Positions 1 through 6,054 of a stretch of DNA of 8,034 nucleotides are shown piece after piece. Position 1 is the first letter of the stretch; every line of letters starts with the position of its first letter. A program made the translations under genes and the position numbers. The notes beneath the pieces are model-generated. The model did no database searches. It was not told the DNA's origin and saw only the letters and a list, made by a program, of their open reading frames with translations. This DNA is from Alphaproteobacteria bacterium MarineAlpha9_Bin7 (GTDB lineage: Bacteria; Pseudomonadota; Alphaproteobacteria; UBA7887). The stretch covers positions 1-8,034 of the forward strand of contig PTKD01000087.1 of NCBI GenBank assembly GCA_002938115.1, in the 5' to 3' direction.

Positions 1-6
1 TACTCA

Positions 7-693
7 TTATGGCTTTCTTCGCCAATTTTTAACTAATGCGTCTCCCTCCTCTTTTTCAGCTGCCGTCATCCGAGAAATAAGGATTTCTAGATTTTTTTCT
101 GCGATTTTATATCCCTGCGATTTTGCTAATGACCACCACAAATACGCGGTTACATAGTTTTTGGAAACGCCCACACCGCCCGAATATATAGATCCAAGAG
201 CAGCCTGCGCAACAACCAGGCCGCGTGCGCCAGCTTGCTCATACCAACGTAGTGCGTCAACGCGACTCTCAGGTACACCCTCACCATTCTCGTACATAGT
301 ACCGAGATTAAATTGTGCCTCCGGCACACCTTGCGCGGCCGCCATCTTATACCATTTAGCGCCTTCGATCGGATCTCGTACGACACCTCTGCCGTTGCGG
401 TAAATCACGCCCAAGTTGTATTGAGCTAAAGCATTTCCTTGTTCGGCAGCCATTCGATACCATTTCTCTGCTTCCGTATCATCTTCTAGTACGCCCCTCC
501 CAGTTGCATACATCAGACCAAGGCCAACCTGTGCCCCAACGTGTCCTGCCTCAGCGAGTGGCCGCCATTCCCTTAAAACCGCGTCGTAGGAACCTTGTTG
601 AAAAGCTGCCATACCGCCGTCGAAATCGGCACCCGCCGACGACATAGCGGAGCAACAAATTAGTATAAGAAACAAAGCGAATAAATTGTACAT
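7..693 (-). CDS. Secreted Sel1-repeat (SLR/TPR-like) protein
   Basis: A 228-residue protein. Residues 1-22 look like a Sec signal peptide: a short polar start, a hydrophobic core (LFALFLILICC), then AGA at 20-22 as a probable signal peptidase I site. This makes it periplasmic or exported. Cys13 and Cys14 do not sit in a proper lipobox. The rest is four Sel1-like repeats in exact 36-residue register, beginning at Gly50, Gly86, Gly122 and Gly158, each carrying the AQ-x-x-LG-x-x-Y-x-x-G-x-GV pattern. A basic tail (KNWRRKP) ends the protein. Sel1 repeats form alpha-solenoid scaffolds for protein binding in signalling or envelope functions; no enzymatic motif is visible and the partner cannot be told. 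The gene follows egtB on the same strand after a 75-bp gap that holds a candidate promoter, so it may be transcribed separately. No clear Shine-Dalgarno lies before the ATG. The family call is solid and the role unknown. Confidence 0.88.
   Translation of the reverse strand: MYNLFALFLILICCSAMSSAGADFDGGMAAFQQGSYDAVLREWRPLAEAGHVGAQVGLGLMYATGRGVLEDDTEAEKWYRMAAEQGNALAQYNLGVIYRNGRGVVRDPIEGAKWYKMAAAQGVPEAQFNLGTMYENGEGVPESRVDALRWYEQAGARGLVVAQAALGSIYSGGVGVSKNYVTAYLWWSLAKSQGYKIAEKNLEILISRMTAAEKEEGDALVKNWRRKP
115..546 (-). repeat. Four tandem 36-residue Sel1-like units
   Basis: Four consecutive 108-bp units encode Sel1-like helix-turn-helix repeats starting at residues 50, 86, 122 and 158 of the protein. 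The period is exactly 36 residues with no insertions. The first three share the GV ending after a Y-x-x-G-x-G segment and a WY pair in the second helix. The fourth is more divergent (WW in place of WY, Ala in place of Asn before LG). The repetition is clear in the protein, while the DNA copies have drifted. Confidence 0.8.
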
Positions 694-738
694 GGTGGAG
701 TTATAAGCCCTATCTATCTTGAGACACAGTACGTAATT

Positions 739-747
739 ATTATATCA
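739..747 (-). promoter_or_regulatory. Candidate extended -10 promoter for the Sel1-repeat gene
   Basis: Read on the minus strand, this is TGATATAAT, a perfect TATAAT hexamer preceded by the TGn of an extended -10 element. It lies in the 75-bp gap between egtB and the Sel1-repeat gene, and would start transcription about 40 bases before the ATG at 693. No good -35 box is seen at the right distance, which an extended -10 promoter can tolerate. The region is AT-rich, so chance occurrence is possible. Confidence 0.4.
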
Positions 748-768
748 ATAAGGACAACTAGCAGGGAA

Positions 769-1947
769 TCACCGTGCAAGACGCATTCCTGAAAAAATAT
801 GATATGCATCGGCCAAATAGTAATTTCGAAATGATGGACGCTTTATTTCCTCTTCGCTGTAGTCGGATCCACCACGCAACACAAAATGCCGCGAATCAAA
901 CCACGGCACTGAATATTCTCGGTAAGGATATGCAATAAAACCCGGGTATGAATGAAAGCTATTGGCACACCATTCCCAAACTTCACCAACCTCATGAAGA
1001 GTGCCACCTTGGGTAGCTGCCTCCCATTCAAATTCGTGAGGAAGTCGTGCTCCAGCCCACGTAGCGAACGCGCCAGCTTCATAACGCGTGATCCCGTTTA
1101 CCGGTGAACCTGCGGCTAAATCAGCAGGTCCGTCAGGGGTGATTTCAAACCACAAACCATCCGAGTCGCAGTGCCATCGTGCCGGGTGTTTGGTACTTTG
1201 ACGAGCAAGCCACATGCAACCCAAGGCAGACCAAAATTTGGGATTCCGATAACCACCGTCAACGACAAATGCTAGGTATTGGGCATTACTGACCGGCTTT
1301 GAAGAAATATCAAAAGACTTCAGTGTCACCTGATGTTGGGGCAATTCATTGTCATAAGTAAATCCTAAAGTTCCCCCAATGGTATAGTTTCCGGACTCGA
1401 AAGCTTGAAATGACACTTCAGAATAGTCTGGCAATGCTTCTGATCCCGCACGATAGTGGTGCACAGGTAAACAGGCATGCCAGGCCGCACGTACCATACA
1501 TAAAGTTTCTAAGTGCTGGGCGTGGTGATGGATCAGAAAGTGAATTAAGTAATTGTCCTCCATTATTTGGTCTGCTACGGGCGACTCGCAAGCCAACTTC
1601 AACGTGTCCCGATGTTCTCCCATTAGCCGTGCCGCCCATTCAATTAATTCATCACGTGGCGGCAGAGCCTCACCACGAGTTGCCTTCGATGTCACTTCAG
1701 GTGCATACATCTTTTGCAGGCGTCTCTCCAACCCACGATCACCACAGAGCGCGCCGCGAATCCAAATACATTCGATGTAAACACAATGACCTAAGTGCCA
1801 GCCTGGAGGGCTTAAAAGCGGGTGACACTGGCGACGGTGGTATTCTTCGTTGTCAACTGCAACGAGGGAACTCATAGGGATATCAAGAACCGCCTGTATC
1901 AGGCGGTCCTGGAGGGAAGCTAGGCGTCGGACTAGGGAAGCACTCAC
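769..1947 (-). CDS. egtB: Ergothioneine biosynthesis sulfoxide synthase EgtB
   Basis: EgtB is a non-heme Fe(II) enzyme that uses O2 to join the thiol of gamma-glutamylcysteine to C2 of hercynine, giving the sulfoxide conjugate. The N-terminal DinB-like domain has WHLGH (50-54, numbered from the GTG) and HHAQHLET (141-148). His54, His141 and His145 are the likely iron ligands. The C-terminal half is an FGE-sulfatase/SUMF1-type domain with VWEWC, YPGF, YPYREYS, FVLRGGS and IFSGMRLAR. The HxxxHxET form and the W-x-L-x-H-x4-E segment resemble actinobacterial EgtB, which uses gamma-glutamylcysteine; the adjacent egtC fits this. The chosen start is GTG at 1947, which overlaps the egtC stop in a GTGA junction and gives 392 residues. 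An in-frame ATG at 2016 would add 23 residues lying inside egtC and not resembling the family. The FRNW segment of relatives reads FRNYY here. The selenoneine synthase SenA is a homologue, but no senB lies nearby. Confidence 0.9.
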   Translation of the reverse strand: MSASLVRRLASLQDRLIQAVLDIPMSSLVAVDNEEYHRRQCHPLLSPPGWHLGHCVYIECIWIRGALCGDRGLERRLQKMYAPEVTSKATRGEALPPRDELIEWAARLMGEHRDTLKLACESPVADQIMEDNYLIHFLIHHHAQHLETLCMVRAAWHACLPVHHYRAGSEALPDYSEVSFQAFESGNYTIGGTLGFTYDNELPQHQVTLKSFDISSKPVSNAQYLAFVVDGGYRNPKFWSALGCMWLARQSTKHPARWHCDSDGLWFEITPDGPADLAAGSPVNGITRYEAGAFATWAGARLPHEFEWEAATQGGTLHEVGEVWEWCANSFHSYPGFIAYPYREYSVPWFDSRHFVLRGGSDYSEEEIKRPSFRNYYLADAYHIFSGMRLAR

Positions 1948-2720
1948 AAGGCAATTTGCTCTGGTGGAGATCCCAACGACAGAACCACCAAATGGTGCTT
2001 TGGCACTGATAACCATTCACCGGACGTACTCAATGGCTCTGAAGCGATGAGCCACCCGCCCGGAAAATGCTTTTCATCCTGCCCTAGATAAAGGCTCGGC
2101 GCATCGTGATCGATTGCATGCCGAGTAGCGTAGATCCTCTCACCATCAAGAATAAGAAAATTAAATAAACCGAGGGCACCCTGCATCCACACATGAATTT
2201 GTTCGAATAGCGCCCCCATTGTTTTTACTACATCATTATTGTGCTCTGGAAGCATCTGCCGCATTAGTGCAAAAAGGTATTCCGAATCAGTATTGCCATG
2301 AACATCAGCTTCTATTTCGGGTTTAAGAAAACGACGAAAAGCTGGTCGTACGTTTTCTGCAAACTCTTTAATGTATCCATTGTGTGAAAACAGAAAGTTC
2401 CCAACCCCGTACGGCGGTGTGTTAGCTGAAGTAACGGATTCGGGCACCGTTGCACTTCTCACATTTCCCAACCAAAATCTACTTTCCAAAACTGGGCCTA
2501 GCTGGACGATATTGCGATCCGCCCATATGGGGGCCGGATTTACGTAGCGTCGTGCAGTCCCATCATCCAAATACCAACCTACCCCAAAACCGTCTGCATT
2601 GACCTCAGCTGTGAGCATCTCTTTAGGTCGAAAGGATTGCTCAACCAAGCTATGGCTAGGTTGGACAAGAAATTGTTCAAGACTAATCGAGGGGCCAAGA
2701 TATGCAGCGTGTCGACACAT
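1944..2720 (-). CDS. egtC: Ergothioneine biosynthesis class II amidohydrolase EgtC
   Basis: EgtC removes the gamma-glutamyl group from the EgtB product, leaving hercynyl-cysteine sulfoxide. It is a glutamine amidotransferase class II (Ntn-hydrolase) protein of 258 residues. The start chosen is ATG at 2720, giving MCRHAAYLG, so that removal of Met exposes Cys2 as the N-terminal nucleophile. A longer reading from TTG at 2732 would bury this Cys and is unlikely. Other class II hallmarks are NADGFGVGWY (41-50), VRSAT (87-91), SHNGYI (112-117, oxyanion region), GNTDSEYLF (142-150, probable glutamate-binding Asp145) and ASEPL (226-230). It overlaps egtB by 4 bp, which implies a bicistronic mRNA with coupled translation, and it diverges from egtD. 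No strong Shine-Dalgarno is seen. Without its neighbours it could be called only a class II amidotransferase; between egtB and egtD, EgtC is firm. Confidence 0.93.
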   Translation of the reverse strand: MCRHAAYLGPSISLEQFLVQPSHSLVEQSFRPKEMLTAEVNADGFGVGWYLDDGTARRYVNPAPIWADRNIVQLGPVLESRFWLGNVRSATVPESVTSANTPPYGVGNFLFSHNGYIKEFAENVRPAFRRFLKPEIEADVHGNTDSEYLFALMRQMLPEHNNDVVKTMGALFEQIHVWMQGALGLFNFLILDGERIYATRHAIDHDAPSLYLGQDEKHFPGGWLIASEPLSTSGEWLSVPKHHLVVLSLGSPPEQIAL

Positions 2721-2759
2721 GGTATTTGCCAAAGAAATCGAAATTCGTTAGATGAGAAC

Positions 2760-2777
2760 TTGTATCAAATATACCAA
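2760..2777. promoter_or_regulatory. Imperfect inverted repeat in the egtC/egtD gap
   Basis: The arms TTGTAT and ATACCAA flank AT-rich spacing and pair as an inverted repeat except for one extra C. The site lies just downstream of the proposed egtC -10 box, across the predicted start point, where a repressor operator could sit. The arms are short and the spacer AT-rich, so this may be chance. Confidence 0.2.
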
Positions 2778-2805
2778 ATGTTAGCTTCCTATAGTTGATA
2801 AGCAA
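2778..2805 (-). promoter_or_regulatory. Candidate sigma70-type promoter for egtC-egtB
   Basis: On the minus strand, TTGCTT (2800-2805) and TAACAT (2778-2783) are separated by 16 bases and resemble -35 and -10 boxes. Transcription would begin near 2771, leaving a leader of about 50 bases before the egtC ATG. Both boxes are imperfect, so the call rests mainly on position and spacing in the divergent gap. Confidence 0.35.
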
Positions 2806-2822
2806 GATGGGTAGGGTAGAAT
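2795..2822 (+). promoter_or_regulatory. Candidate sigma70-type promoter for egtD
   Basis: TTGATA (2795-2800) and TAGAAT (2817-2822) are separated by 16 bases and match four and five of six consensus positions. The predicted start near 2829 leaves only about 11 bases before the egtD ATG at 2841. This very short leader fits the lack of any Shine-Dalgarno there. The -35 box touches the proposed -35 box of the egtC promoter on the opposite strand at base 2800. Confidence 0.5.
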
Positions 2823-2840
2823 TGGCCCTCAAAAATAATT

Positions 2841-3845
2841 ATGAACAGTGTGGCTAATCTAGAAAACGCGTTTGAACAACGATTTAGGTGCATTCCTGTA
2901 CCTCCTACCCGGCATGTCCCGAACATAGAGGAAGACGCGCGAAACGGCCTTTTGTCGCGACCACGCTCTCTACCACCAAAGTATTTTTATGATGACCGGG
3001 GCTCGGAGTTGTTTGAGCGAATCTGCAAAACATCCGATTATTATCCTACCCGCACTGAGGATTTTTTGCTACGACAGCACGCCCAAGACATCATCCAAAA
3101 AACCCAGCCAAGTAGAATTTTTGAATTAGGCAGCGGCTCTTCAGTTAAAACTCAGCGTTTACTCGACGTGTGTGGTGAAATCGCGCATTTCCCATCGTAT
3201 ACTGCTTTCGATATCTCCGAGCACGCATTGCTTTTTGGTGGAGAAACACTGTCAAACCGATATGCCTGGCTAGAAATCGATCTGTTACTTGGGGATTACG
3301 AAGCTGGGTTTAACAACATACCGCGAGAGAATGGATCTAGACTGATCCTCTTCCTTGGAAGCACCATCGGGAATTTTGAGCAGGATCGCGCTATCCGATT
3401 TATGAATGATCTCCGTGCCAACATGTCAAGTAGTGATCGTTTGTTGGTTGGCTTTGATCGGGTCAAGGATGCACGCATATTAAATGCAGCCTATAACGAT
3501 AGAGAAGGTGTCACAGCTGCTTTTAATTTAAATGTCTTGAACGTCTTGAACAACGAACTCAGCGCAAATTTTAATCCTGAGAATTTTGAGCATTCTGCAC
3601 ACTATGACACTGAGAAATCACAGGTGGAAATGCATCTAGTTTCGTCATGCACCCATTTAGTCACCTTGAATACTTTGGGTGCTACCATAGAGATTAGAAC
3701 TGGCGAACGCATACGTACAGAGATCAGCAGGAAGTTTACAAACAAATCGTTGCACAATTTGCTTGGACAAGCCGAATTTGATGTCGAGCAGGACTTCGTC
3801 TCCTCCGACGATTATTTTTCTTTGGTGCTGGCCAAGCCAGTCTAA
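2841..3845 (+). CDS. egtD: L-histidine N-alpha-methyltransferase EgtD
   Basis: EgtD transfers three methyl groups from S-adenosylmethionine to the alpha-amino group of histidine, giving hercynine, the first committed step to ergothioneine. The 334 residues cover the whole family length. The N-terminal substrate region has LPPKYFYDDRGSELFE (44-59) and SDYYPTRTE (65-73). The SAM site is FELGSGSSVKTQRLL (94-108), followed by FLGSTIGNFE (171-180). Residues equivalent to the histidine-binding set of the mycobacterial enzyme are present by motif: a Tyr in the DYYPTR segment, Asn178, Tyr218 (AAYNDREGVT), and Glu294 with Ser296 in RTEISRKF. The site therefore appears intact. There is no obvious Shine-Dalgarno before the ATG; with the proposed promoter the leader would be about 11 bases. 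The gene is divergent from egtC and ends 95 bp before mrpE on the same strand. Confidence 0.95.
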   Translation: MNSVANLENAFEQRFRCIPVPPTRHVPNIEEDARNGLLSRPRSLPPKYFYDDRGSELFERICKTSDYYPTRTEDFLLRQHAQDIIQKTQPSRIFELGSGSSVKTQRLLDVCGEIAHFPSYTAFDISEHALLFGGETLSNRYAWLEIDLLLGDYEAGFNNIPRENGSRLILFLGSTIGNFEQDRAIRFMNDLRANMSSSDRLLVGFDRVKDARILNAAYNDREGVTAAFNLNVLNVLNNELSANFNPENFEHSAHYDTEKSQVEMHLVSSCTHLVTLNTLGATIEIRTGERIRTEISRKFTNKSLHNLLGQAEFDVEQDFVSSDDYFSLVLAKPV

Positions 3846-3866
3846 CTCAATAGATTCGACCCTAGT

Positions 3867-3901
3867 TGGCCAATAACAGTTGCCCATTGGCGACTGGGCC
3901 A
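3867..3901 (+). other. Stem-loop between egtD and mrpE
   Basis: CAGTTGCC (3877-3884) pairs with GGCGACTG (3889-3896) around a CATT loop: eight pairs, one of them a G-U. TGGCC (3867-3871) can pair with GGCCA (3897-3901) outside it across an AATAA bulge, adding five pairs. No T-run follows, so it is not a standard intrinsic terminator. It could end or attenuate egtD transcription, stabilise the 3' end, or structure the leader of the antiporter mRNA. Confidence 0.45.
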
Positions 3902-3915
3902 CCTTAAGGCATACT
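3887..3915 (+). promoter_or_regulatory. Weak candidate promoter for the antiporter operon
   Basis: TTGGCG (3887-3892) and CATACT (3910-3915), 17 bases apart, each match four of six sigma70 consensus positions. They precede mrpE at a suitable distance but overlap the stem-loop. Read-through from egtD is an equally good explanation for operon expression. Confidence 0.25.
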
Positions 3916-3940
3916 CCGCGTCCAGCGTCGGAAGTCTGGA

Positions 3941-4450
3941 ATGATTAACTCTAACTGGGGCGGAGCAGCTCTCTTGCGCCACAGCATTTCGTTATTTTTT
4001 ATCCTGGGTGGCACCTGGTTATTATTGTCTGGTCATATGGAGGCATTGCCTCTGATTCTAGGCGCGATAGCCTGTACATTTGTGGTCTACTTGACGCGAC
4101 GAATGGATATTATCGATGGGGAGAGCCATCCAATTCATATGGGTTTTCGACTGCCAAGCTACTGGGCTTGGCTTGCCTGGGAAATATGCAAAGCTAACTT
4201 CGACGTTGCGTGTCGGATTCTTGACCCAAGGTTGCCAATTGAACCACGCTTGTTTGAACTGGAATTGCATCAATCGAGCGACCTCGAGAAGGTGATTTAT
4301 GCCAATTCGATCACGCTTACACCGGGAACTGTAACCACAAATTTAGACGAAGAGCATATCCAGATTCATGCTCTCAGTGTCGAAGCCGAGAGAGAGATTC
4401 GCTCCGGCAAAATGGCTGCAAAAGTCGCGGCACTGGAAACATCAGAGTGA
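3941..4450 (+). CDS. mrpE: Na+(K+)/H+ antiporter subunit E (MrpE/MnhE/MbhA-like)
   Basis: A small membrane subunit of a multisubunit Mrp-type cation/proton antiporter, 169 residues, matching the family length. Two hydrophobic segments lie near residues 14-30 and 34-51, and the amphipathic WEICKANFDVACRIL follows at 80-94. The family signature ANSITLTPGTVT is at 121-132, and the C-terminal part should be a cytoplasmic ferredoxin-like domain. The ATG at 3941 is backed by GGAAG (3930-3934) at 6-base spacing. It is the first gene of the operon and its stop overlaps the mrpF GTG start by 4 bases. MrpE is thought to help assembly or activity rather than carry ions. In Mbh-type complexes the equivalent is MbhA. 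Confidence 0.92.
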   Translation: MINSNWGGAALLRHSISLFFILGGTWLLLSGHMEALPLILGAIACTFVVYLTRRMDIIDGESHPIHMGFRLPSYWAWLAWEICKANFDVACRILDPRLPIEPRLFELELHQSSDLEKVIYANSITLTPGTVTTNLDEEHIQIHALSVEAEREIRSGKMAAKVAALETSE

Positions 4451-4734
4451 CTAGTTCTTTTGCCATAGTGGGAGCAGCGCTCCTGTTCGCAATGGGACTC
4501 GCAGTGGTACGCGCAGTAGCTGGACCAACGTTGTTTGATCGGATTCTTGCCGCCAATAGTTTTGGCACTAAAACCGTACTATTGCTTGCTATCCTAGGGT
4601 TCCTTGTTGGACGGCCAGACTTCCTCGACCTAGCCTTAGTATATGCGCTAATCAACTTCGTTGGGGTCATCGCAGCTCTAAAGCTTATCAAGTTTGGCCG
4701 TTTTTCAGATCCTAAACCTCCAGTCGGAACTTGA
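4447..4734 (+). CDS. mrpF: Antiporter subunit F (MrpF/MnhF/MbhB-like)
   Basis: A 95-residue, three-helix membrane subunit. Helices lie near residues 4-23, 38-55 and 60-80. The MrpF pattern is clear: Arg22, GPT (26-28), DR (31-32), then FLDLALVYALINFVG (59-73) with the conserved in-membrane Asp61. The start is GTG at 4447, which shares GTGA with the mrpE stop, so translation is probably coupled. No ATG is available in the frame before the conserved region, which makes the GTG start necessary. The stop at 4732-4734 shares its last base with the mrpG ATG. It belongs to the membrane core of the antiporter complex beside MrpE and MrpG. Confidence 0.9.
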   Translation: MTSSFAIVGAALLFAMGLAVVRAVAGPTLFDRILAANSFGTKTVLLLAILGFLVGRPDFLDLALVYALINFVGVIAALKLIKFGRFSDPKPPVGT

Positions 4735-5090
4735 TGTTTGCTCTCGACATAATGAGTTGGATTTTACTAGGGATAGGAACCCTATTTCTTTTGATCGGTG
4801 CTGTGGGGTTAATTCGCCTGCCCGACTTTTTCTCACGCATACATGCGGCCGGACTGATTGACACCCTAGGTGCAGGCCTCATCCTTGCTGGCTTGATGAT
4901 CGAAGCAGGCTGGTCATTGAATCTTGCCAAGCTTGTCCTAATTTTATTATTTCTGCTTTTTACCAGCCCGACATCAAGCCATGCCCTCGCACATGCTGCT
5001 TTGGTTCACGGCCTCAAGCCTTGGCGCCACCCGAAAGACAGCAGACAAGCTCAAATTAATACAGATGGAGACGAAGCATCGAACCATTGA
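4734..5090 (+). CDS. mrpG: Antiporter subunit G (MrpG/MnhG/MbhC-like)
   Basis: A 118-residue, three-helix membrane subunit. The signature segments are GAVGLIRLPDFFSRIHAAG (22-40), followed by the DTLGAGL stretch (43-49), and FLLFTSPTSSHALAHAAL (73-90). Both are typical of PhaG/MnhG proteins. The start chosen is the ATG at 4734 in a TGATG junction with mrpF; a TTG three bases earlier would add one residue and cannot be excluded. The hydrophilic tail from residue 95 to 118 is rich in charged and polar residues. MrpG packs with MrpE and MrpF in the small-subunit cluster. The stop overlaps the next gene's TTG start by 4 bases. Confidence 0.9.
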   Translation: MFALDIMSWILLGIGTLFLLIGAVGLIRLPDFFSRIHAAGLIDTLGAGLILAGLMIEAGWSLNLAKLVLILLFLLFTSPTSSHALAHAALVHGLKPWRHPKDSRQAQINTDGDEASNH

Positions 5091-5611
5091 TTGGCATCGG
5101 TCTACTACTGTTTCTATTGCTCACGGCGACTGGCATCCTTTTGGTCCGCAACCTGTTCGCAGTAGTAATACTTAGCGGCATCTACAGCTTGTTGATGGCG
5201 GGTACCTTCACGATCCTGGATGCAGTTGATGTAGCGTTTACGGAAGCAGCGGTTGGCGCTGGCATTAGCACGGTGCTACTTCTTGCAGCCTTGGGGGTGG
5301 TCGGCCAGGAAGACCGCGGCAGAAATCGACGAGCTCTGATTCCAATCGCAGTCGTTGTTTTGGCGGGCGTCATGCTAATTTATGCCGTTCCAGAGATGCC
5401 ACCATTTGGTAGCCCAGAAGCACCGATCCATGTTCACGTGGCACCCCAGTACATCGAGGAAACACCCAGTGTGATCGGCATACCGAATGTCGTTACCGCG
5501 GTCCTTGCCGATTATCGTGGTTTCGACACACTAGGTGAAGTAACCGTGATCTTCACCGCCGGAATTGGCGTGCTCCTTTTGTTTGCCGGCCGACGGAGAA
5601 AATATAAATGA
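5087..5611 (+). CDS. Free-standing MrpA C-terminal region (MbhD + MbhE domains, DUF4040)
   Basis: A 174-residue membrane protein equal to the C-terminal part of MrpA but without the NuoL-like front. Residues 1-72 form an MbhD/DUF4040 domain of three helices with DAVDVAFTEAAVGAGIST (45-62), whose in-membrane Glu53 is conserved and thought to lie in the ion path. Residues 83-170 form an MbhE-like domain: a helix at 85-100, a polar loop, then NVVTAVLADYRGFDTLGEV (134-152) and a final helix. In archaeal Mbh these are two genes, mbhD and mbhE; in bacterial MrpA both are fused behind a NuoL-like domain. Here the pair is fused but free of NuoL. The start is TTG at 5087, overlapping the mrpG stop (TTGA), with no good Shine-Dalgarno, so coupling is likely. 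The stop overlaps the mrpB ATG. Confidence 0.87.
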   Translation: MIGIGLLLFLLLTATGILLVRNLFAVVILSGIYSLLMAGTFTILDAVDVAFTEAAVGAGISTVLLLAALGVVGQEDRGRNRRALIPIAVVVLAGVMLIYAVPEMPPFGSPEAPIHVHVAPQYIEETPSVIGIPNVVTAVLADYRGFDTLGEVTVIFTAGIGVLLLFAGRRRKYK

Positions 5612-6054
5612 GCGAACATTTAATTTTGCGTGTGGTCATAAAGTTTCTTATTCCCTTTATTTTTCTTTTTGCGCTTTATGTTCAAGCTCATGGGGATTAC
5701 GGGCCCGGCGGTGGTTTTCAGGCCGGCATAATTTTTTCTGTTGGTTTTATCCTTTACGGTATGATCTTCGGCTTGCAACGACTGCGTAGGGTTGTGCCCC
5801 CACATCTGATTCTGGCGTTAATGGCTTTTGGCCTTTTGCTGTACACGGGAGTGGGATTTGCGACCATATTACTCGGCGGGACATTTCTTGATTACGGATA
5901 TCTCTCCCACGACACCGTCCACGGCCATCACTACGGTATTTTCTTGATCGAACTTGGCGTTGGAATCACTGTGGCGTCCGTGATGATTGCTATTTATCAA
6001 ACTTTTACTGCGCGCGCTGAAGAAACCACAGACGAAAATGTCGGTACTGGGTAA
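5608..6054 (+). CDS. mrpB: Antiporter subunit B (MrpB/MnhB/MbhF-like)
   Basis: A 148-residue membrane protein with the MnhB domain and about four helices (residues 8-26, 40-56, 67-90 and 108-132). The hallmark HGDYGPGGGFQAG is at 28-40, and GIFLIELGVGITV at 110-122 is the second conserved block. The ATG at 5608 overlaps the previous stop (ATGA) and has GGAG (5595-5598) upstream at 9-base spacing. A His-rich loop (HDTVHGHHYG, 101-110) lies before the last helix. The subunit takes part in the membrane core next to the MrpA C-terminal region and MrpC. The gene overlaps mrpC by 17 bases at its 3' end. Confidence 0.93.
   Translation: MSEHLILRVVIKFLIPFIFLFALYVQAHGDYGPGGGFQAGIIFSVGFILYGMIFGLQRLRRVVPPHLILALMAFGLLLYTGVGFATILLGGTFLDYGYLSHDTVHGHHYGIFLIELGVGITVASVMIAIYQTFTARAEETTDENVGTG

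Noticed and set aside
115..546. Regular spacing of repeats as a CRISPR or minisatellite
   Set aside because: The 108-bp period encodes 36-residue Sel1 units and the DNA copies are diverged; there are no identical short repeats with unique spacers.
1410..1877. 155-codon open frame on the plus strand, antisense to egtB
   Set aside because: It lies wholly inside the well-supported egtB gene, shows no recognisable domain, and has no ribosome binding site; it is a shadow of egtB coding.
769..1947. EgtB being the selenoneine synthase SenA
   Set aside because: Neither a SenB glycosyltransferase nor a SelD-like gene is nearby, and EgtC, which acts only on gamma-glutamyl conjugates, overlaps the gene.
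2721..2732. TTG start for egtC four codons upstream
   Set aside because: A class II amidotransferase needs Cys directly after the initiator Met; MCRH at 2720 supplies this.
3657..3902. 81-codon minus-strand frame over the 3' end of egtD and the gap
   Set aside because: Mostly complementary to conserved egtD sequence, with no known motif; the part in the gap is explained by the stem-loop.
5987..6037. Longer N-terminus for mrpC from ATG 5987
   Set aside because: It would add 17 basic residues coded inside mrpB and not typical of MrpC; the ATG at 6038 gives the usual N-terminus.
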